The notes below the pieces were generated by a model. That model made no database searches and was not told the origin of the DNA. It was given only the letters and a program-made list of their open reading frames with translations. From positions 1 to 64,000 of the forward strand of contig JAZQTU010000042.1 in the NCBI GenBank assembly GCA_045630965.1: 64,000 bases of DNA, in the 5' to 3' direction. Position numbers and translations under genes: made by a program. Of the stretch, positions 8,241 to 17,073 are shown piece after piece (position 1 is the stretch's first letter; each line of letters opens with the position of its first letter). The DNA comes from HGM04593 sp045630965 (lineage in GTDB: Bacteria; Bacteroidota; Bacteroidia; Bacteroidales; Bacteroidaceae).

Positions 8241-8855
8241 TCAGTAGTCCGGTGTTCCCTCGAATACTCCAGCTTCATTATAAGGGTATATGTATCCGCT
8301 CATCATCATGCGACGGCTGCTGAAGTTTGGGCTGACGTTGGCTGTTGCCTGGTTGCTGTTTGCTGTGATTATGATGTTTATCGTTGCCGACACATTACTG
8401 CCCTGTATAATATAATTATAGTGTATATTCCCTTCGCGGTCTACGCTCAGTTCCTCATTTATTATATTGCCTTCGAGGGTTATGCCGCCCAAGCCGTTTG
8501 GGGAGTATATGTTAGTGTCGTCAAAGGCGGTTTGTATCGTTCCTGTTCCTTTGTTTATTGATACATAGTTCATGCTTGGGGTGACAAATCGGGTGGTGCC
8601 GTTGTCGAATGTTATGTTCGATGCCTCAAGCGCCCACGAACCGTTACGAATGGCTACTACAGCCTGCACGTGCTGAATGGAGTCATTGACAAACGCAATA
8701 CGTTGCTCCTTGGCCTTTTTCTTCAGCCTTTCGGCACGCCATGCATCTTCCTTCTCTTTTAATGTCATCTTCTTCTCCTTCTCCTGTGAGTGGACAACAG
8801 CCGGCACAGTACACAGTGCCAGAAGCAGAACTGCCGGTAATACAATCTTTTTCAT
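8241..8855 (-). CDS. Secreted DUF4251 protein, apparently truncated by TGA
   Basis: 204 residues from ATG 8855 (a TTG three codons earlier is less likely). The signal peptide (KKIVLPAVLLLALC, cleavage near VHSQ) is followed by a charged, lysine-rich helix (about residues 25-55) and then the beta-rich DUF4251 domain ('NGSWALEASNI', 'MNYVSINKGTGTIQ', 'GLGGITLEGNI'). DUF4251 proteins are small periplasmic proteins of unknown function found across Bacteroidales. The frame ends at TGA but continues in frame into a proline-rich tail up to a TAA at the terminator, so this may be a truncated form. Confidence 0.78.
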   Translation of the reverse strand: MKKIVLPAVLLLALCTVPAVVHSQEKEKKMTLKEKEDAWRAERLKKKAKEQRIAFVNDSIQHVQAVVAIRNGSWALEASNITFDNGTTRFVTPSMNYVSINKGTGTIQTAFDDTNIYSPNGLGGITLEGNIINEELSVDREGNIHYNYIIQGSNVSATINIIITANSNQATANVSPNFSSRRMMMSGYIYPYNEAGVFEGTPDY

Positions 8856-8982
8856 AATCCTCAAGTTTATATGTTCTGCTATGAAAACAAAAATGCACTC
8901 CCCAATTCTGTTACAGAGCGAAATTTAACTTGGAATTAACGTTGTTATGGTATATTATGGTGCTATTAAGGCTATATAAAAA

Positions 8983-9004
8983 GCCCTCCCAAGCATGGGA
9001 GGGC
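8983..9004 (-). terminator. Minus-strand terminator of the DUF4988 relic
   Basis: Arms GCCCTCCC (8983-8990) and GGGAGGGC (8997-9004) with a 6-base loop. On the minus strand the stem is followed by TTTTTATAT. Confidence 0.8.
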
Positions 9005-9033
9005 AATATAAACACTAATATATTCTGTTGTTA

Positions 9034-9261
9034 TTAGAAATTATATAGTTCTATATATGAACTATACATATACCAATTAATTTGCGCTGTACTGCCGTCG
9101 GAAGATGTATAATAGATTTTTGAATTGGCATCCTTCTTTGATTTGGGGACTGTGATTGTTGTGCCGTCAGCGAGGGTAAAATATACATAATCATCATCTT
9201 GTGTTATAGAGTTGAAGAAGCTATCGCCATCTCTACCATCTTCCCCATCAAAACGTTTCAT
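9034..9261 (-). pseudogene. Relic of a DUF4988-type surface protein
   Basis: A 75-residue frame begins MKRFDGEDGRDGDSFF and continues with 'SITQDDDYVYFTLADGTTI' and 'VPKSKK'. In large Bacteroidales surface proteins these blocks (a collagen-like Gly-x-Asp run, then DSFF, then VYFTLADGT) lie in the N-terminal DUF4988 region, preceded by a lipoprotein signal and followed by hundreds of residues. Here there is no signal peptide and no downstream domain; the C-terminal 30 residues look unrelated. I infer a deletion remnant. A real small protein is possible because a good terminator follows. Confidence 0.6.
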
Positions 9262-9404
9262 TGTTGTCTGTGATTTATTTGATAATATTTCTTTTATAAG
9301 AATGTCGTCAATTGTACAAAATTGAATAATATTTACAGATTTTAGGATTTTACTTCTCTCTTTTCTTCATTTGTGCGCTTGATGAAAAGTTTCTTTAATT
9401 TTTG

Positions 9405-9437
9405 TTTGTTTCTTATATTCAAAAATGCTTATCTTTA
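9405..9437 (+). promoter_or_regulatory. Promoter of the GH43-like lipoprotein gene
   Basis: TTTG (9405-9408), a 21-bp spacer and TATCTTTA (9430-9437) approximate the Bacteroidetes -33/-7 pattern, with one mismatch in the -7 box. The predicted leader is only about 10-15 bases. Confidence 0.55.
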
Positions 9438-9454
9438 CAAAAAGTAGTTTTTGA

Positions 9455-10438
9455 TTGGTGAAAAGGGTAGTGTTCATATCTCTCTTTGCGGTGCTTCTTG
9501 TGGCGGCATGCAATGTCGGGAAAGAGAAGGACGGCGGTGCCGTTGCATGGGAAATGACGCCAGCAGGAACGGGATGTGACACGGTATCCATTGAAAATAT
9601 GGATATAAAGAATCCTTTTATCATATATGACGCTGTTGCTGATATCTATTGTATGACCGGCGACAACGGTCATGTGTGGACAAGCAAGGAACTGCGTACA
9701 TGGACAGGCCCGTACAATGTTTTACGCTATGACACAGCATCGTGGGTGGGTAGCAATTCCGTGATTGCTGCGCCTGAGATACACAAGCATAATGGAAGGT
9801 ACTATTATCTTGCTGCATTTGAAAACGGTGTAAGAAAGTCATGCACTACACTCGTGGCTGACAACATTACAGGCATGTACATGACCATTGACAATAGAGG
9901 CATGTTGCTCGACTCAAGAGAAACTGCAGTACATCCTAACTTCTGTGCCGATGAATACGGTGCCGGGTATATGATATACAACCGCAAGGGCGGTAACGGC
10001 AGTGAGGGAACAGTGCAGATAGTGCGATATACCGACGATTTGGGACAGAGAATGGGCGAAGCCTATATAATGTTCCGTGCTTCGGACATACCTTGGCAAC
10101 GCAGTGAGGAATTGATGCCGGTGCTTGAATCTCCAGCACTCTTCTATTCCGGAAACGAGGGATTGGGTATTCTGTTCGTGGCATACTGTGGCGAAGAGAA
10201 GTGTATTGGAGTTGCCTATTCGCAGACCGGCACGCTTAACGGTCCATGGGTGGTGGAGAAAGAGCCGCTCCTCAAGGGCTTTGCAAGCGTCTCGATGTTC
10301 ACTGACTACGACGGCACTGCGGTAATAGTGGCAGAAAAGGAGGTTGCAGAAGGTAAATGTGTGAGAAGTCTGCCTGTGTTGATAAAGACCGACCTGCAGC
10401 TAGAGAAACTGGAAATTAAAGGACGATATAAATTTTAA
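9455..10438 (+). CDS. GH43-like beta-propeller lipoprotein
   Basis: About 327 residues. The start is TTG 9455 or GTG 9458; there is no ATG. A lipobox (LLVAAC, cysteine near residue 19) indicates an outer-membrane or periplasmic lipoprotein. The mature part starts with 'NPFIIYDAVADIYCMTG', followed by 'HVWTSKELRTWTGP' and 'APEIHKHNGRYYYLAAF'. These repeat the WTS-x-DL-x-x-W and APE-(I/V)-H patterns of the five-bladed propeller of glycoside hydrolase family 43. The expected catalytic acids are not all certain, so activity is uncertain. It precedes nagB by 24 bp in the same direction, which would fit amino-sugar or glycan use. Confidence 0.72.
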   Translation: MVKRVVFISLFAVLLVAACNVGKEKDGGAVAWEMTPAGTGCDTVSIENMDIKNPFIIYDAVADIYCMTGDNGHVWTSKELRTWTGPYNVLRYDTASWVGSNSVIAAPEIHKHNGRYYYLAAFENGVRKSCTTLVADNITGMYMTIDNRGMLLDSRETAVHPNFCADEYGAGYMIYNRKGGNGSEGTVQIVRYTDDLGQRMGEAYIMFRASDIPWQRSEELMPVLESPALFYSGNEGLGILFVAYCGEEKCIGVAYSQTGTLNGPWVVEKEPLLKGFASVSMFTDYDGTAVIVAEKEVAEGKCVRSLPVLIKTDLQLEKLEIKGRYKF

Positions 10439-10462
10439 CAACCAAAATAACATCTAAGAACT

Positions 10463-11269
10463 ATGCGTTTAATTATTCAACCAAACTACCAGCAGCTTTC
10501 ATGCTGGGCTGCTTCTTACGTTGCAAAGAAGATCAACGAGTTCCAACCTACAGCTGAGAAACCTTTTGTTCTCGGTCTCCCTACCGGTGGTACTCCTCTC
10601 GGTACTTACAGAGAGCTCATCAACCTTTATAACAAGGGTATCGTAAGCTTCCAGAATGTTGTTACATTTAACATGGACGAGTATGTAGGCCTTCCCGAGG
10701 AACACCCCGAGAGCTACCACTCATTTATGTGGAACAACTTCTTCAGCCATGTAGACATTAAGAAGGAGAATGTTAACATCCTCAATGGTAATGCGGAGGA
10801 TTTGAAGGCAGAATGTGCACGCTATGAGGAGAAGATCAAGTCTTACGGCGGTATCGACCTCTTCCTTGGCGGTATCGGTCCTGACGGTCACATCGCGTTC
10901 AACGAGCCGGGTTCATCTCTCGCTTCACGCACACGTATCAAGACTTTGACAACTGACACAATCATCGCAAACTCACGTTTCTTTGACAACGACATCAACA
11001 AGGTGCCAAAGACAGCAGTTACTGTAGGTGTTGGTACTGTTATGGATGCAAAAGAGGTTCTTATCCTCGTTAACGGTCACAACAAGGCTCAGGCTCTCTA
11101 TCATGCAGTTGAAGGTAACATCACACAGATGTGGACTATCAGTGTTCTCCAGATGCACCAGAGCGGTATCATCGTTTGTGACGACGCTGCAACAGCTGAG
11201 CTCAAGGTTGGTACTGTAAACTACTTCAAGGATATTGAGCGTAACAACTTGGAGCCTGCTTACAAGTAA
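10463..11269 (+). CDS. nagB: Glucosamine-6-phosphate deaminase
   Basis: 268 residues, the normal size of the hexameric NagB enzymes. It converts glucosamine-6-phosphate to fructose-6-phosphate and ammonia, the entry of amino sugars into glycolysis. Diagnostic motifs are 'GLPTGGTPLGTY' (phosphate loop), 'FNMDEYVGL' (catalytic Asp), and 'GIGPDGHIAFNEP' (catalytic His and Glu). Codon choice is strongly biased (CTC, ATC, GGT), as expected of a well-expressed gene. It is followed by a strong terminator. Confidence 0.97.
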   Translation: MRLIIQPNYQQLSCWAASYVAKKINEFQPTAEKPFVLGLPTGGTPLGTYRELINLYNKGIVSFQNVVTFNMDEYVGLPEEHPESYHSFMWNNFFSHVDIKKENVNILNGNAEDLKAECARYEEKIKSYGGIDLFLGGIGPDGHIAFNEPGSSLASRTRIKTLTTDTIIANSRFFDNDINKVPKTAVTVGVGTVMDAKEVLILVNGHNKAQALYHAVEGNITQMWTISVLQMHQSGIIVCDDAATAELKVGTVNYFKDIERNNLEPAYK

Positions 11270-11287
11270 ATTACAGCAACAATAAAT

Positions 11288-11332
11288 AATTGACAAAAAA
11301 CGAGATACGGTGCATCTCGTTTTTTGTCAATT
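11288..11332 (+). terminator. Terminator of nagB
   Basis: A perfect 19-bp stem (11288-11306 with 11314-11332) with a 7-base loop; the lower arm contains a T6 run. Confidence 0.88.
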
Positions 11333-11337
11333 ATAAT

Positions 11338-11368
11338 TTTGCATAACCCTTAAGTTATATTAATTTTG
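11338..11368 (+). promoter_or_regulatory. Promoter of the S37 peptidase gene
   Basis: TTTG (11338-11341), a 19-bp spacer and TAATTTTG (11361-11368) match the Bacteroidetes primary sigma pattern. The leader to the ATG is about 110 bases. Confidence 0.75.
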
Positions 11369-11484
11369 CAGAATGAATTGAAAATATCCAAAGATTGCAT
11401 TGAGGTATTCCTATGCATAGCCAAGGAAGAATGAATGTAAAATTAGGGTAACAGTTTGATTGTTTCCAAATAATTAAAGACTCC

Positions 11485-12786
11485 ATGAACAAAAGATTTT
11501 TTACACTGTTGTCGCTGTTCTTTGTAGTGCTCTTTGCAACTGCACAGAACAATGATATCGAGAAAATGCTGAAGGGTATCAAGGCTGTTGCAAGCTATGA
11601 GAAACTAGAGAAGGCCGATACTACACGCCAGTACTATCTTATGAAAATAACACAGTTGCTCGACCCGAACAATCCTGCTGCAGGTACATTCGAACAGCGT
11701 GTGATGCTCGGTCACAGAGGTTATGACCGCCCGGTTGTCGTTGTTACCGAAGGATACGGTGGCGATTATGCCTTCAAGAATCCCAAATACATGGAGGAAC
11801 TTACAAAGATAATGGATGCGAACATGCTCTTTGTAGAGTACCGTTATTTCTCTGGCTCAATGCCCGAGCCATGCAATTGGGAATATCTCACAGTGGCCAA
11901 TTCAATGACCGACTATCACAACATCATTACCTCGTTCAAGCCATTCTACAGCGGTAAGTGGGCTTCTACAGGTATTAGCAAGGGCGGTTCTACATCAATA
12001 TTCCTTCGCGCATACTATCCCGAGGATCTTGACGTGTCAGTGCCATATGTTGGTCCGTTGAGTTGCGCCGTTGAGGACGGACGTCATGAGTCGTTCCTTG
12101 AACAGGTTTCTACAAAGGCTAACCGTGATGCCATACGTGCATATCAGGTTGAAATGTTCGAGCGCAAGGAGCGCATGATGCCTCTCTTCGATGCATACTG
12201 TCTTGAGAAGGGTCTTGTATTCCGTGTTCCAACATCTACAATATACGATCTTCTTGTACTTGAATATCAGTTCTCAATGTGGCAGTGGGGTACACCAGTG
12301 AGCACAATCCCTGCTTTGGATTCAGAAGATAAGGTGCTTATGGACTATTTTATCAAGATGTGTGGTCCTGATTATTTTGCTGCTGAGAACAAGATTGAAT
12401 CGTTCTTTGTACAGGCTGTGAAGGATTTCGGATACTATGGCTATAATATCGAGCCATTCCACAAGTATGTGAATGCCGAGGAAATCGAGGGTTATTTGAA
12501 ACGCGTTCTTCTCCCCGAAGAGTTTGCCGATGTCAAGTTCGACGACAGCAACTACCGTTTCGTAACCGACTACTATACTGAAAATGATCCCAAGGCTATA
12601 ATGATATACGGTGAGGTTGACCCATGGACCGCAAGTGGTGTTACATGGTTGCGTGACCGTAACAAGGAAAATATCAAGATATTTATACAGCCCGGCGGTA
12701 GCCACACTGCAAGAATTCTCAACATGCCCGAAAAGATGCGTAAAGAGATTCTTGAACAGCTCAACGAGTGGATGCAGTATAAATAA
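11485..12786 (+). CDS. Secreted S37-type (PS-10) serine peptidase
   Basis: 433 residues with a signal peptide (FFTLLSLFFVVLFATAQ). The core 'VVVTEGYGGDYAF', 'ANMLFVEYRYFSGS', 'ASTGISKGGSTSIFL' is an alpha/beta-hydrolase; the Ser in GISKGG is the likely nucleophile. The late Asp ('GEVDPWTASG') and His ('PGGSHTARI') complete a plausible triad. The overall fit is to the S37/PS-10 tripeptidyl aminopeptidase family, common in Bacteroidetes, which removes short peptides from N-termini in the periplasm. Its TAA overlaps the ATG of the next gene by one base. Confidence 0.85.
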   Translation: MNKRFFTLLSLFFVVLFATAQNNDIEKMLKGIKAVASYEKLEKADTTRQYYLMKITQLLDPNNPAAGTFEQRVMLGHRGYDRPVVVVTEGYGGDYAFKNPKYMEELTKIMDANMLFVEYRYFSGSMPEPCNWEYLTVANSMTDYHNIITSFKPFYSGKWASTGISKGGSTSIFLRAYYPEDLDVSVPYVGPLSCAVEDGRHESFLEQVSTKANRDAIRAYQVEMFERKERMMPLFDAYCLEKGLVFRVPTSTIYDLLVLEYQFSMWQWGTPVSTIPALDSEDKVLMDYFIKMCGPDYFAAENKIESFFVQAVKDFGYYGYNIEPFHKYVNAEEIEGYLKRVLLPEEFADVKFDDSNYRFVTDYYTENDPKAIMIYGEVDPWTASGVTWLRDRNKENIKIFIQPGGSHTARILNMPEKMRKEILEQLNEWMQYK

Positions 12787-13562
12787 TGAGAACCGCCGCA
12801 CTGACAATAAGCAATGTATCGATAGGGTACAGGCAAGGCAAGAAATGTGTGCATGTTGTCGACGGCATTGACGCATCATTGTATTGCGGTGAACTGGTGA
12901 TGCTGGTAGGCCGGAATGGTGCCGGAAAGTCGACGTTGCTACGCACACTGGCAGCATTTCAGAAGCCTTTGTCGGGTACAGTAACCTGTTCAGGGAAGGA
13001 TATAGCCGGGTTGTCACCGAACGACATTGCAAAAGAGGTGTCGGTTGTGCTGACAGCAAACGAGCCCGCTCCTTTTACGGTGCGCGAAATAGTATCGCTT
13101 GGGCGTACACCGTACACCGGCTTTCTTGGACGTATGACTGCAAAGGATAGGGCGGCGGTTGACAATGCTCTGGATGCAATGGATATACGGTCTCTTGAGG
13201 CAAGGAGGGCAACAACGCTGAGCGACGGTGAACGGCAGAAATGCATGGTGGCAAAGGCGCTTGCACAGGAGACTCCTTTGATGCTCCTTGACGAACCTAC
13301 AGCATTCCTTGATTTTGTGAGCAAGGTGAAATTGTTGCGTATGCTCAAGCAACTCGCGCATGAAAGGGGCAAGGCGATACTGGTGTCAACACATGATATT
13401 GAACTGGCGATAAGGCTTGCCGACAGGATATGGCTTTTGTCGGAAAACTCATTCAGCGAAGGAAACGTCGATGACTTGTCGGCGAACGGTTCTCTGCAAA
13501 GATTTATTTCGGATGCAGGTGTAAGATACGACAATAAAGAGAAAAGAATAGAAATAATATAA
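12786..13562 (+). CDS. ABC transporter ATP-binding protein, FecE/BtuD-like
   Basis: 258 residues. Walker A (GRNGAGKST), Q-loop region, signature (LSDGE), Walker B (LMLLDEP) and H-loop (STHD) are all intact. Length and the 'FTVREIVSLGRTPY' segment match the ATPases of iron-siderophore, haem or cobalamin importers. No permease or binding protein is adjacent; the gene is translationally coupled to a peptidase instead. The partner permease may be elsewhere in the genome. The signature has Asp where Gly is usual (LSGGE), seen in many FecE-like proteins. Confidence 0.9.
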   Translation: MRTAALTISNVSIGYRQGKKCVHVVDGIDASLYCGELVMLVGRNGAGKSTLLRTLAAFQKPLSGTVTCSGKDIAGLSPNDIAKEVSVVLTANEPAPFTVREIVSLGRTPYTGFLGRMTAKDRAAVDNALDAMDIRSLEARRATTLSDGERQKCMVAKALAQETPLMLLDEPTAFLDFVSKVKLLRMLKQLAHERGKAILVSTHDIELAIRLADRIWLLSENSFSEGNVDDLSANGSLQRFISDAGVRYDNKEKRIEII

Positions 13563-13570
13563 TATAGGTT

Positions 13571-14743
13571 ATGAAATACAATTTTGACGAGATTGTACCG
13601 CGCAAACACACCGAATGTTTGAAGTATGACAATGTAAAGGAGATCTTTGGTACAGAAGAGATTCTTCCTATGTGGATAGCTGACATGGACTTTAAGACCC
13701 CCTCTTTCATTATCGATGCATTGCGAAAGAGACTGGAACATGAGGTTTGGGGGTATACATATTGCTGCAGCAGATGGAGACCTGCCATTATCAATTGGGT
13801 ACAGCGTCACCACGACTGGAGTGTACAGGCAGAGGAAATAGGTTTTGTAGGTGGTATTGTGCCTGCTATTTCGTTCGCTTTGCAGTGCTTTACAAAACCC
13901 GGCGACAAGATACTTATACAGCCACCGGTGTATCATCCTTATCATCACGTGGTTCATGACCTTGAGCGCACTCTTGTTACAAGCCCATTGAATATTATCG
14001 ATAACCAGTTTGAACTGGATTTTGCCGACTTCGAGGCTAAAATGGAGGGCTGTAAGGTATTCTTGCTGTGCAACCCTCATAACCCTGGCGGTAGAGTGTG
14101 GACAAAAGAGGAACTTGCACGCATGTGTGAGATTTGTGAAAAGCACGATGTTCTTGTCATCAGCGATGAGATTCATTGCGACATGGCACTCAAAGGGTAT
14201 AAGCATATACCATTCGCAACATGCTGCGAAAGTGCAAAGGAACGTTGCATTACATTCATGGCAGCAAGCAAGACATTCAATATTGCAGGTTTGAAGAGTT
14301 CATATCACATCATACAGAACGAGGATTTGCGCAAGCAGTATCATGAGTTCCTCCGTAAGAGCGAGCTTGACACAGCACACCTCTTTGCGACAGGCCCTGT
14401 TGCTACTGCATACAACGACGGTGACGAATGGCTTGAGCAGATGCTTGAATATGTAGAGGCGAATATCGACTTCATGGAACAGTATCTTAAGGATAACATG
14501 CCAAAGATGGGTATGATACGTCCTCAGGCATCGTACCTTGTGTTTCTTGATGCAAGAGGTTTGGGCTTGCCTCATGACAGTCTTGTGGAGTTCTTTATCC
14601 GCGAAGCAAAAGTTGGCATGAACGACGGTGCAATGTTCGGCGAAGGCGGTTCAGGCTTTATGCGAATGAATTTGGGCTGCCCACGTTCTGTACTTGTAAA
14701 AGCCCTAGAACAGATCAAGAGCGCATACGACAAGATTTGCTAA
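13571..14743 (+). CDS. PLP-dependent MalY/PatB-type C-S lyase / aminotransferase
   Basis: 390 residues, fold type I aminotransferase. 'LPMWIADMDFKTP' at the N-terminus is the hallmark of the MalY/PatB cystathionine beta-lyase group. The PLP lysine is in 'AASKTFNIAGLKSS', and the cofactor-binding 'NPHNPGGRVW' and 'ISDEIHCDM' motifs are present. These enzymes cleave cystathionine or other S-conjugates to pyruvate, ammonia and a thiol. It follows the ABC ATPase by 8 bp and ends with a strong terminator. Exact substrate is not readable from the sequence. Confidence 0.93.
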   Translation: MKYNFDEIVPRKHTECLKYDNVKEIFGTEEILPMWIADMDFKTPSFIIDALRKRLEHEVWGYTYCCSRWRPAIINWVQRHHDWSVQAEEIGFVGGIVPAISFALQCFTKPGDKILIQPPVYHPYHHVVHDLERTLVTSPLNIIDNQFELDFADFEAKMEGCKVFLLCNPHNPGGRVWTKEELARMCEICEKHDVLVISDEIHCDMALKGYKHIPFATCCESAKERCITFMAASKTFNIAGLKSSYHIIQNEDLRKQYHEFLRKSELDTAHLFATGPVATAYNDGDEWLEQMLEYVEANIDFMEQYLKDNMPKMGMIRPQASYLVFLDARGLGLPHDSLVEFFIREAKVGMNDGAMFGEGGSGFMRMNLGCPRSVLVKALEQIKSAYDKIC

Positions 14744-14758
14744 AAATATAAAATTGTA

Positions 14759-14805
14759 ATTAAAGGAGACACAGCGCAAAAGAATTGCGCTGTGTCTCCT
14801 TTAAT
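14759..14805 (+). terminator. Terminator after the PatB-type gene
   Basis: A perfect 21-bp stem (14759-14779 with 14785-14805) closing a 5-base loop. An open frame starting in its lower arm at 14785 is therefore not the true start of the next gene. Confidence 0.85.
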
Positions 14806-14834
14806 AGAAAAGGCTGTAAAATATCAAAACAAGT

Positions 14835-14866
14835 TTTGTATATCTTGCTCGTTTGTATTATCTTTG
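14835..14866 (+). promoter_or_regulatory. Promoter of the NIF3 gene
   Basis: TTTG (14835-14838), 20 bp, TATCTTTG (14859-14866). The 55 bp from 14812 are clearly similar to the promoter region at 17392-17447 (shared GCTGTAAAATAT, TTGCTCGTTTG and TATCTTTG). Confidence 0.8.
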
Positions 14867-14892
14867 CAAGTGAAAATAACCTTATATCAATT

Positions 14893-15990
14893 TTGATTAG
14901 GATAAAGGATATAGCGAATGCCCTTGAAATGTTCGCGCCTCTGCCTTTGCAGGAAGGATTTGATAATGCCGGCTTGCAAATTGGATTAACAGAAGCGGAA
15001 GTTGCAGGGGTTTTATTGTGTCTTGATGTGACGGAAAAGGTCGTTGACGAAGCCGTAGCATCAGGGTGCAATCTCATCGTGTCTCATCACCCCCTTATTT
15101 TCTCTCCGTTAAAAAAGATTACAGGACGCAACTATGTTGAACGTTGTGTAATCAAGGCTCTACAGAATGGTATCGCTATCTATTCGGCACATACGAATAT
15201 TGACAGTGCCAAGGGTGGTGTGAATTACCGTATTGCCGAGATTCTTGGTTTGCAGAATGTGCGTATACTTATTCCAAAGGAGGATGCACTGCTTAAGCTT
15301 GCCGTTTATGTTCCTGTTTCGCATGCCGACGCTGTGCGTAAGGCTCTTTTTGATGCCGGTTGTGGCAACATAGGCAACTACGATTCATGCAGCTATAACA
15401 TTAACGGTTACGGTACGTTCAAGGCTACAGAGGGTTGTAATCCTTTCTGCGGTGAGATAGGCAAACTGCATCAGGAAGAGGAGGTACGCATTGAGACTGT
15501 CATGCCTTCATATATAAAAGGTAAAGTTGTGGCGTCACTTTTGGCTGCACATCCCTATGAAGAACCTGCGTATGACATATTCCCGATAAAGAACTCTTGG
15601 GAAGGTGCCGGTCTTGGCGTTGTAGGCGATTTGCTGTGTGAACGCGATGAGGAGGAATTTCTTAAAGAAGTCAAGGATAAATTCAATGTGGGAAGTGTAC
15701 GTCACACTGCGTTGATGGGCAAGAAGGTGAAGAGGGTAGCGCTCTGTGGTGGTTCAGGAGCTTCGTTTGCTGACGCTGCAATAGCTGCCGGAGCGCAGGT
15801 CTATATTACAGGCGAAGCGCGTTACCACGACCTGTTCAACTACGAAGACAAAATTGTGATGGCTGTTATTGGACATTATGAGAGCGAGCAATTTACAATG
15901 GATATCTTCAAGGAAATTATTGAAAAGGCTTGCCCGGGTGTAAAGGTGCGTAAAACCGCAGTAAATACCAACCCTGTGAATTATATGTAA
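14893..15990 (+). CDS. NIF3-like dinuclear metal-binding protein (GTP cyclohydrolase I type 2 family)
   Basis: 365 residues from TTG 14893, giving the N-terminus (M)IRIKDIANALEMFAP, which matches the usual start of this family; the promoter at 14835-14866 excludes longer starts. Metal ligands lie in 'VSHHPLIF' and 'SAHTNID' near the N-terminus and in 'YITGEARYHD' and 'GHYESE' near the C-terminus. The central part (about residues 130-230, with 'KLAVYVPVSHADAVRKALF') is the inserted PII-like domain of the longer NIF3 form. Cellular role is not settled. The zinc-ribbon protein gene follows, a widely conserved pairing. Confidence 0.9.
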   Translation: MIRIKDIANALEMFAPLPLQEGFDNAGLQIGLTEAEVAGVLLCLDVTEKVVDEAVASGCNLIVSHHPLIFSPLKKITGRNYVERCVIKALQNGIAIYSAHTNIDSAKGGVNYRIAEILGLQNVRILIPKEDALLKLAVYVPVSHADAVRKALFDAGCGNIGNYDSCSYNINGYGTFKATEGCNPFCGEIGKLHQEEEVRIETVMPSYIKGKVVASLLAAHPYEEPAYDIFPIKNSWEGAGLGVVGDLLCERDEEEFLKEVKDKFNVGSVRHTALMGKKVKRVALCGGSGASFADAAIAAGAQVYITGEARYHDLFNYEDKIVMAVIGHYESEQFTMDIFKEIIEKACPGVKVRKTAVNTNPVNYM

Positions 15991-16021
15991 AGAATATATC
16001 ATTCTGTTGGGCTGTTTCAAG

Positions 16022-16056
16022 AGATTCTTCAGTTGCATGCTCCTTTAGAATGACAA
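16022..16056. repeat. REP-like half-element
   Basis: AGATTCTTCA at one end and TTTAGAATGACAA at the other resemble the right half of the 5644-5803 element and the copies near 48.6 and 51.3 kb. It lies in the 107-bp gap between the NIF3 gene and its zinc-ribbon partner. Confidence 0.5.
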
Positions 16057-16097
16057 ATAAGATTGATAAATTATTAACACATTAAATATTTAATAAA

Positions 16098-16916
16098 ATG
16101 ATTAAGAAAGATCCTGCAGATTACACAGTAGAAGAGAAGTTGAAGACCCTTTATGAGCTTCAGACAATTCTTTCGGAGATTGACAAGATAAAGATTCTCC
16201 GCGGTGAGCTTCCTCTTGAGGTTAAGGACCTAGAGGATGAGATTGTTGGTCTTGGCACACGCCTTGAGAATATCAACAATGACATCAAGAACATCCGTGA
16301 GAACATGGTTTCATTCCGCGAGGAGATGGAACAGGCTAAGAGAAATATCGAGAAGTACACAGCTGACCAGAACAACGTACGTAACAACCGTGAGTTCGAC
16401 CTCCTGAACAAGGAAATCGAGTACAATCGTCTTGTTATCGAGCACGATGAGAAGAAGATCAACGATGCAAAGAGACAGGAGCAGCAGAAGAACGATGAGC
16501 TTGAGAAGGCTACAGTTATGCTCGACGAGCGTAAGAAGGACCTCGAGGTTAAGAAGACAGAACTTGAGGATATCGTTTCTGAGACAAAGGCTGAAGAGGA
16601 GAGATTGCGTGAGCAGGCTCGTGACCTCGAGCTTAACATCGAACCACGTCTCTTGGCTTCATTCAAGAGAATTCGCAAGAGCTCACGCAACGGTCTTGGT
16701 ATCGTTTACGTAGAGCGCGATGCTTGTGCAGGTTGCTTCAGCAAGATACCGGCACAGCGCCAGATGGATATCCGTATGAGAAAGAAAATTATCGTTTGCG
16801 AGAACTGCGGACGTATCATGATTGACCCAGAACTTGCAGGTGTACAGCAGGAGAAACCAGCAGAAGCACCAACAACAAAGCGTCGTGGTATCCGTCGTGC
16901 AGCAAAGGCTGAGTAA
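16098..16916 (+). CDS. Coiled-coil protein with C4 zinc ribbon
   Basis: 272 residues. Residues about 10-190 form an almost unbroken, highly charged coiled coil. The C-terminal part carries two cysteine pairs (CAGC at about 212-215 and CENCGR at about 233-238), the C4 zinc ribbon of the CT398/DUF164 family. It ends with a basic, low-complexity tail (TTKRRGIRRAAKAE). The gene follows NIF3 in many bacteria and may act in nucleic-acid or flagellum-independent secretion functions; the role is unproven. Codon use is strongly optimised. A terminator follows. Confidence 0.9.
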   Translation: MIKKDPADYTVEEKLKTLYELQTILSEIDKIKILRGELPLEVKDLEDEIVGLGTRLENINNDIKNIRENMVSFREEMEQAKRNIEKYTADQNNVRNNREFDLLNKEIEYNRLVIEHDEKKINDAKRQEQQKNDELEKATVMLDERKKDLEVKKTELEDIVSETKAEEERLREQARDLELNIEPRLLASFKRIRKSSRNGLGIVYVERDACAGCFSKIPAQRQMDIRMRKKIIVCENCGRIMIDPELAGVQQEKPAEAPTTKRRGIRRAAKAE

Positions 16917-16942
16917 TTAGTTGTTCTCAATAGACAATTTTT

Positions 16943-16974
16943 AGGTAGTCAGAAGAAAATCTGACTACCTTTTT
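16943..16974 (+). terminator. Terminator of the zinc-ribbon gene
   Basis: Arms 16943-16953 and 16960-16970 (AGGTAGTCAGA / TCTGACTACCT) followed by TTTT. Confidence 0.88.
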
Positions 16975-17014
16975 AATGAAAATCACACTTGTATTAAAAA
17001 AACAAGTTCTAAAA

Positions 17015-17046
17015 TTTGCATATTACAGAAAAAGACTATACCTTTG
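17015..17046 (+). promoter_or_regulatory. Promoter of tRNA-His
   Basis: TTTG (17015-17018), 20 bp, TACCTTTG (17039-17046), 27 bases before the tRNA. Confidence 0.8.
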
Positions 17047-17073
17047 CAACACTTTGAGAAATCAAAGAGACAT

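Noticed and set aside
14785..14892. Longer N-terminus for the NIF3 protein
   Set aside because: It would start inside a terminator arm and run through a full promoter; the family's N-terminus begins at the TTG at 14893.
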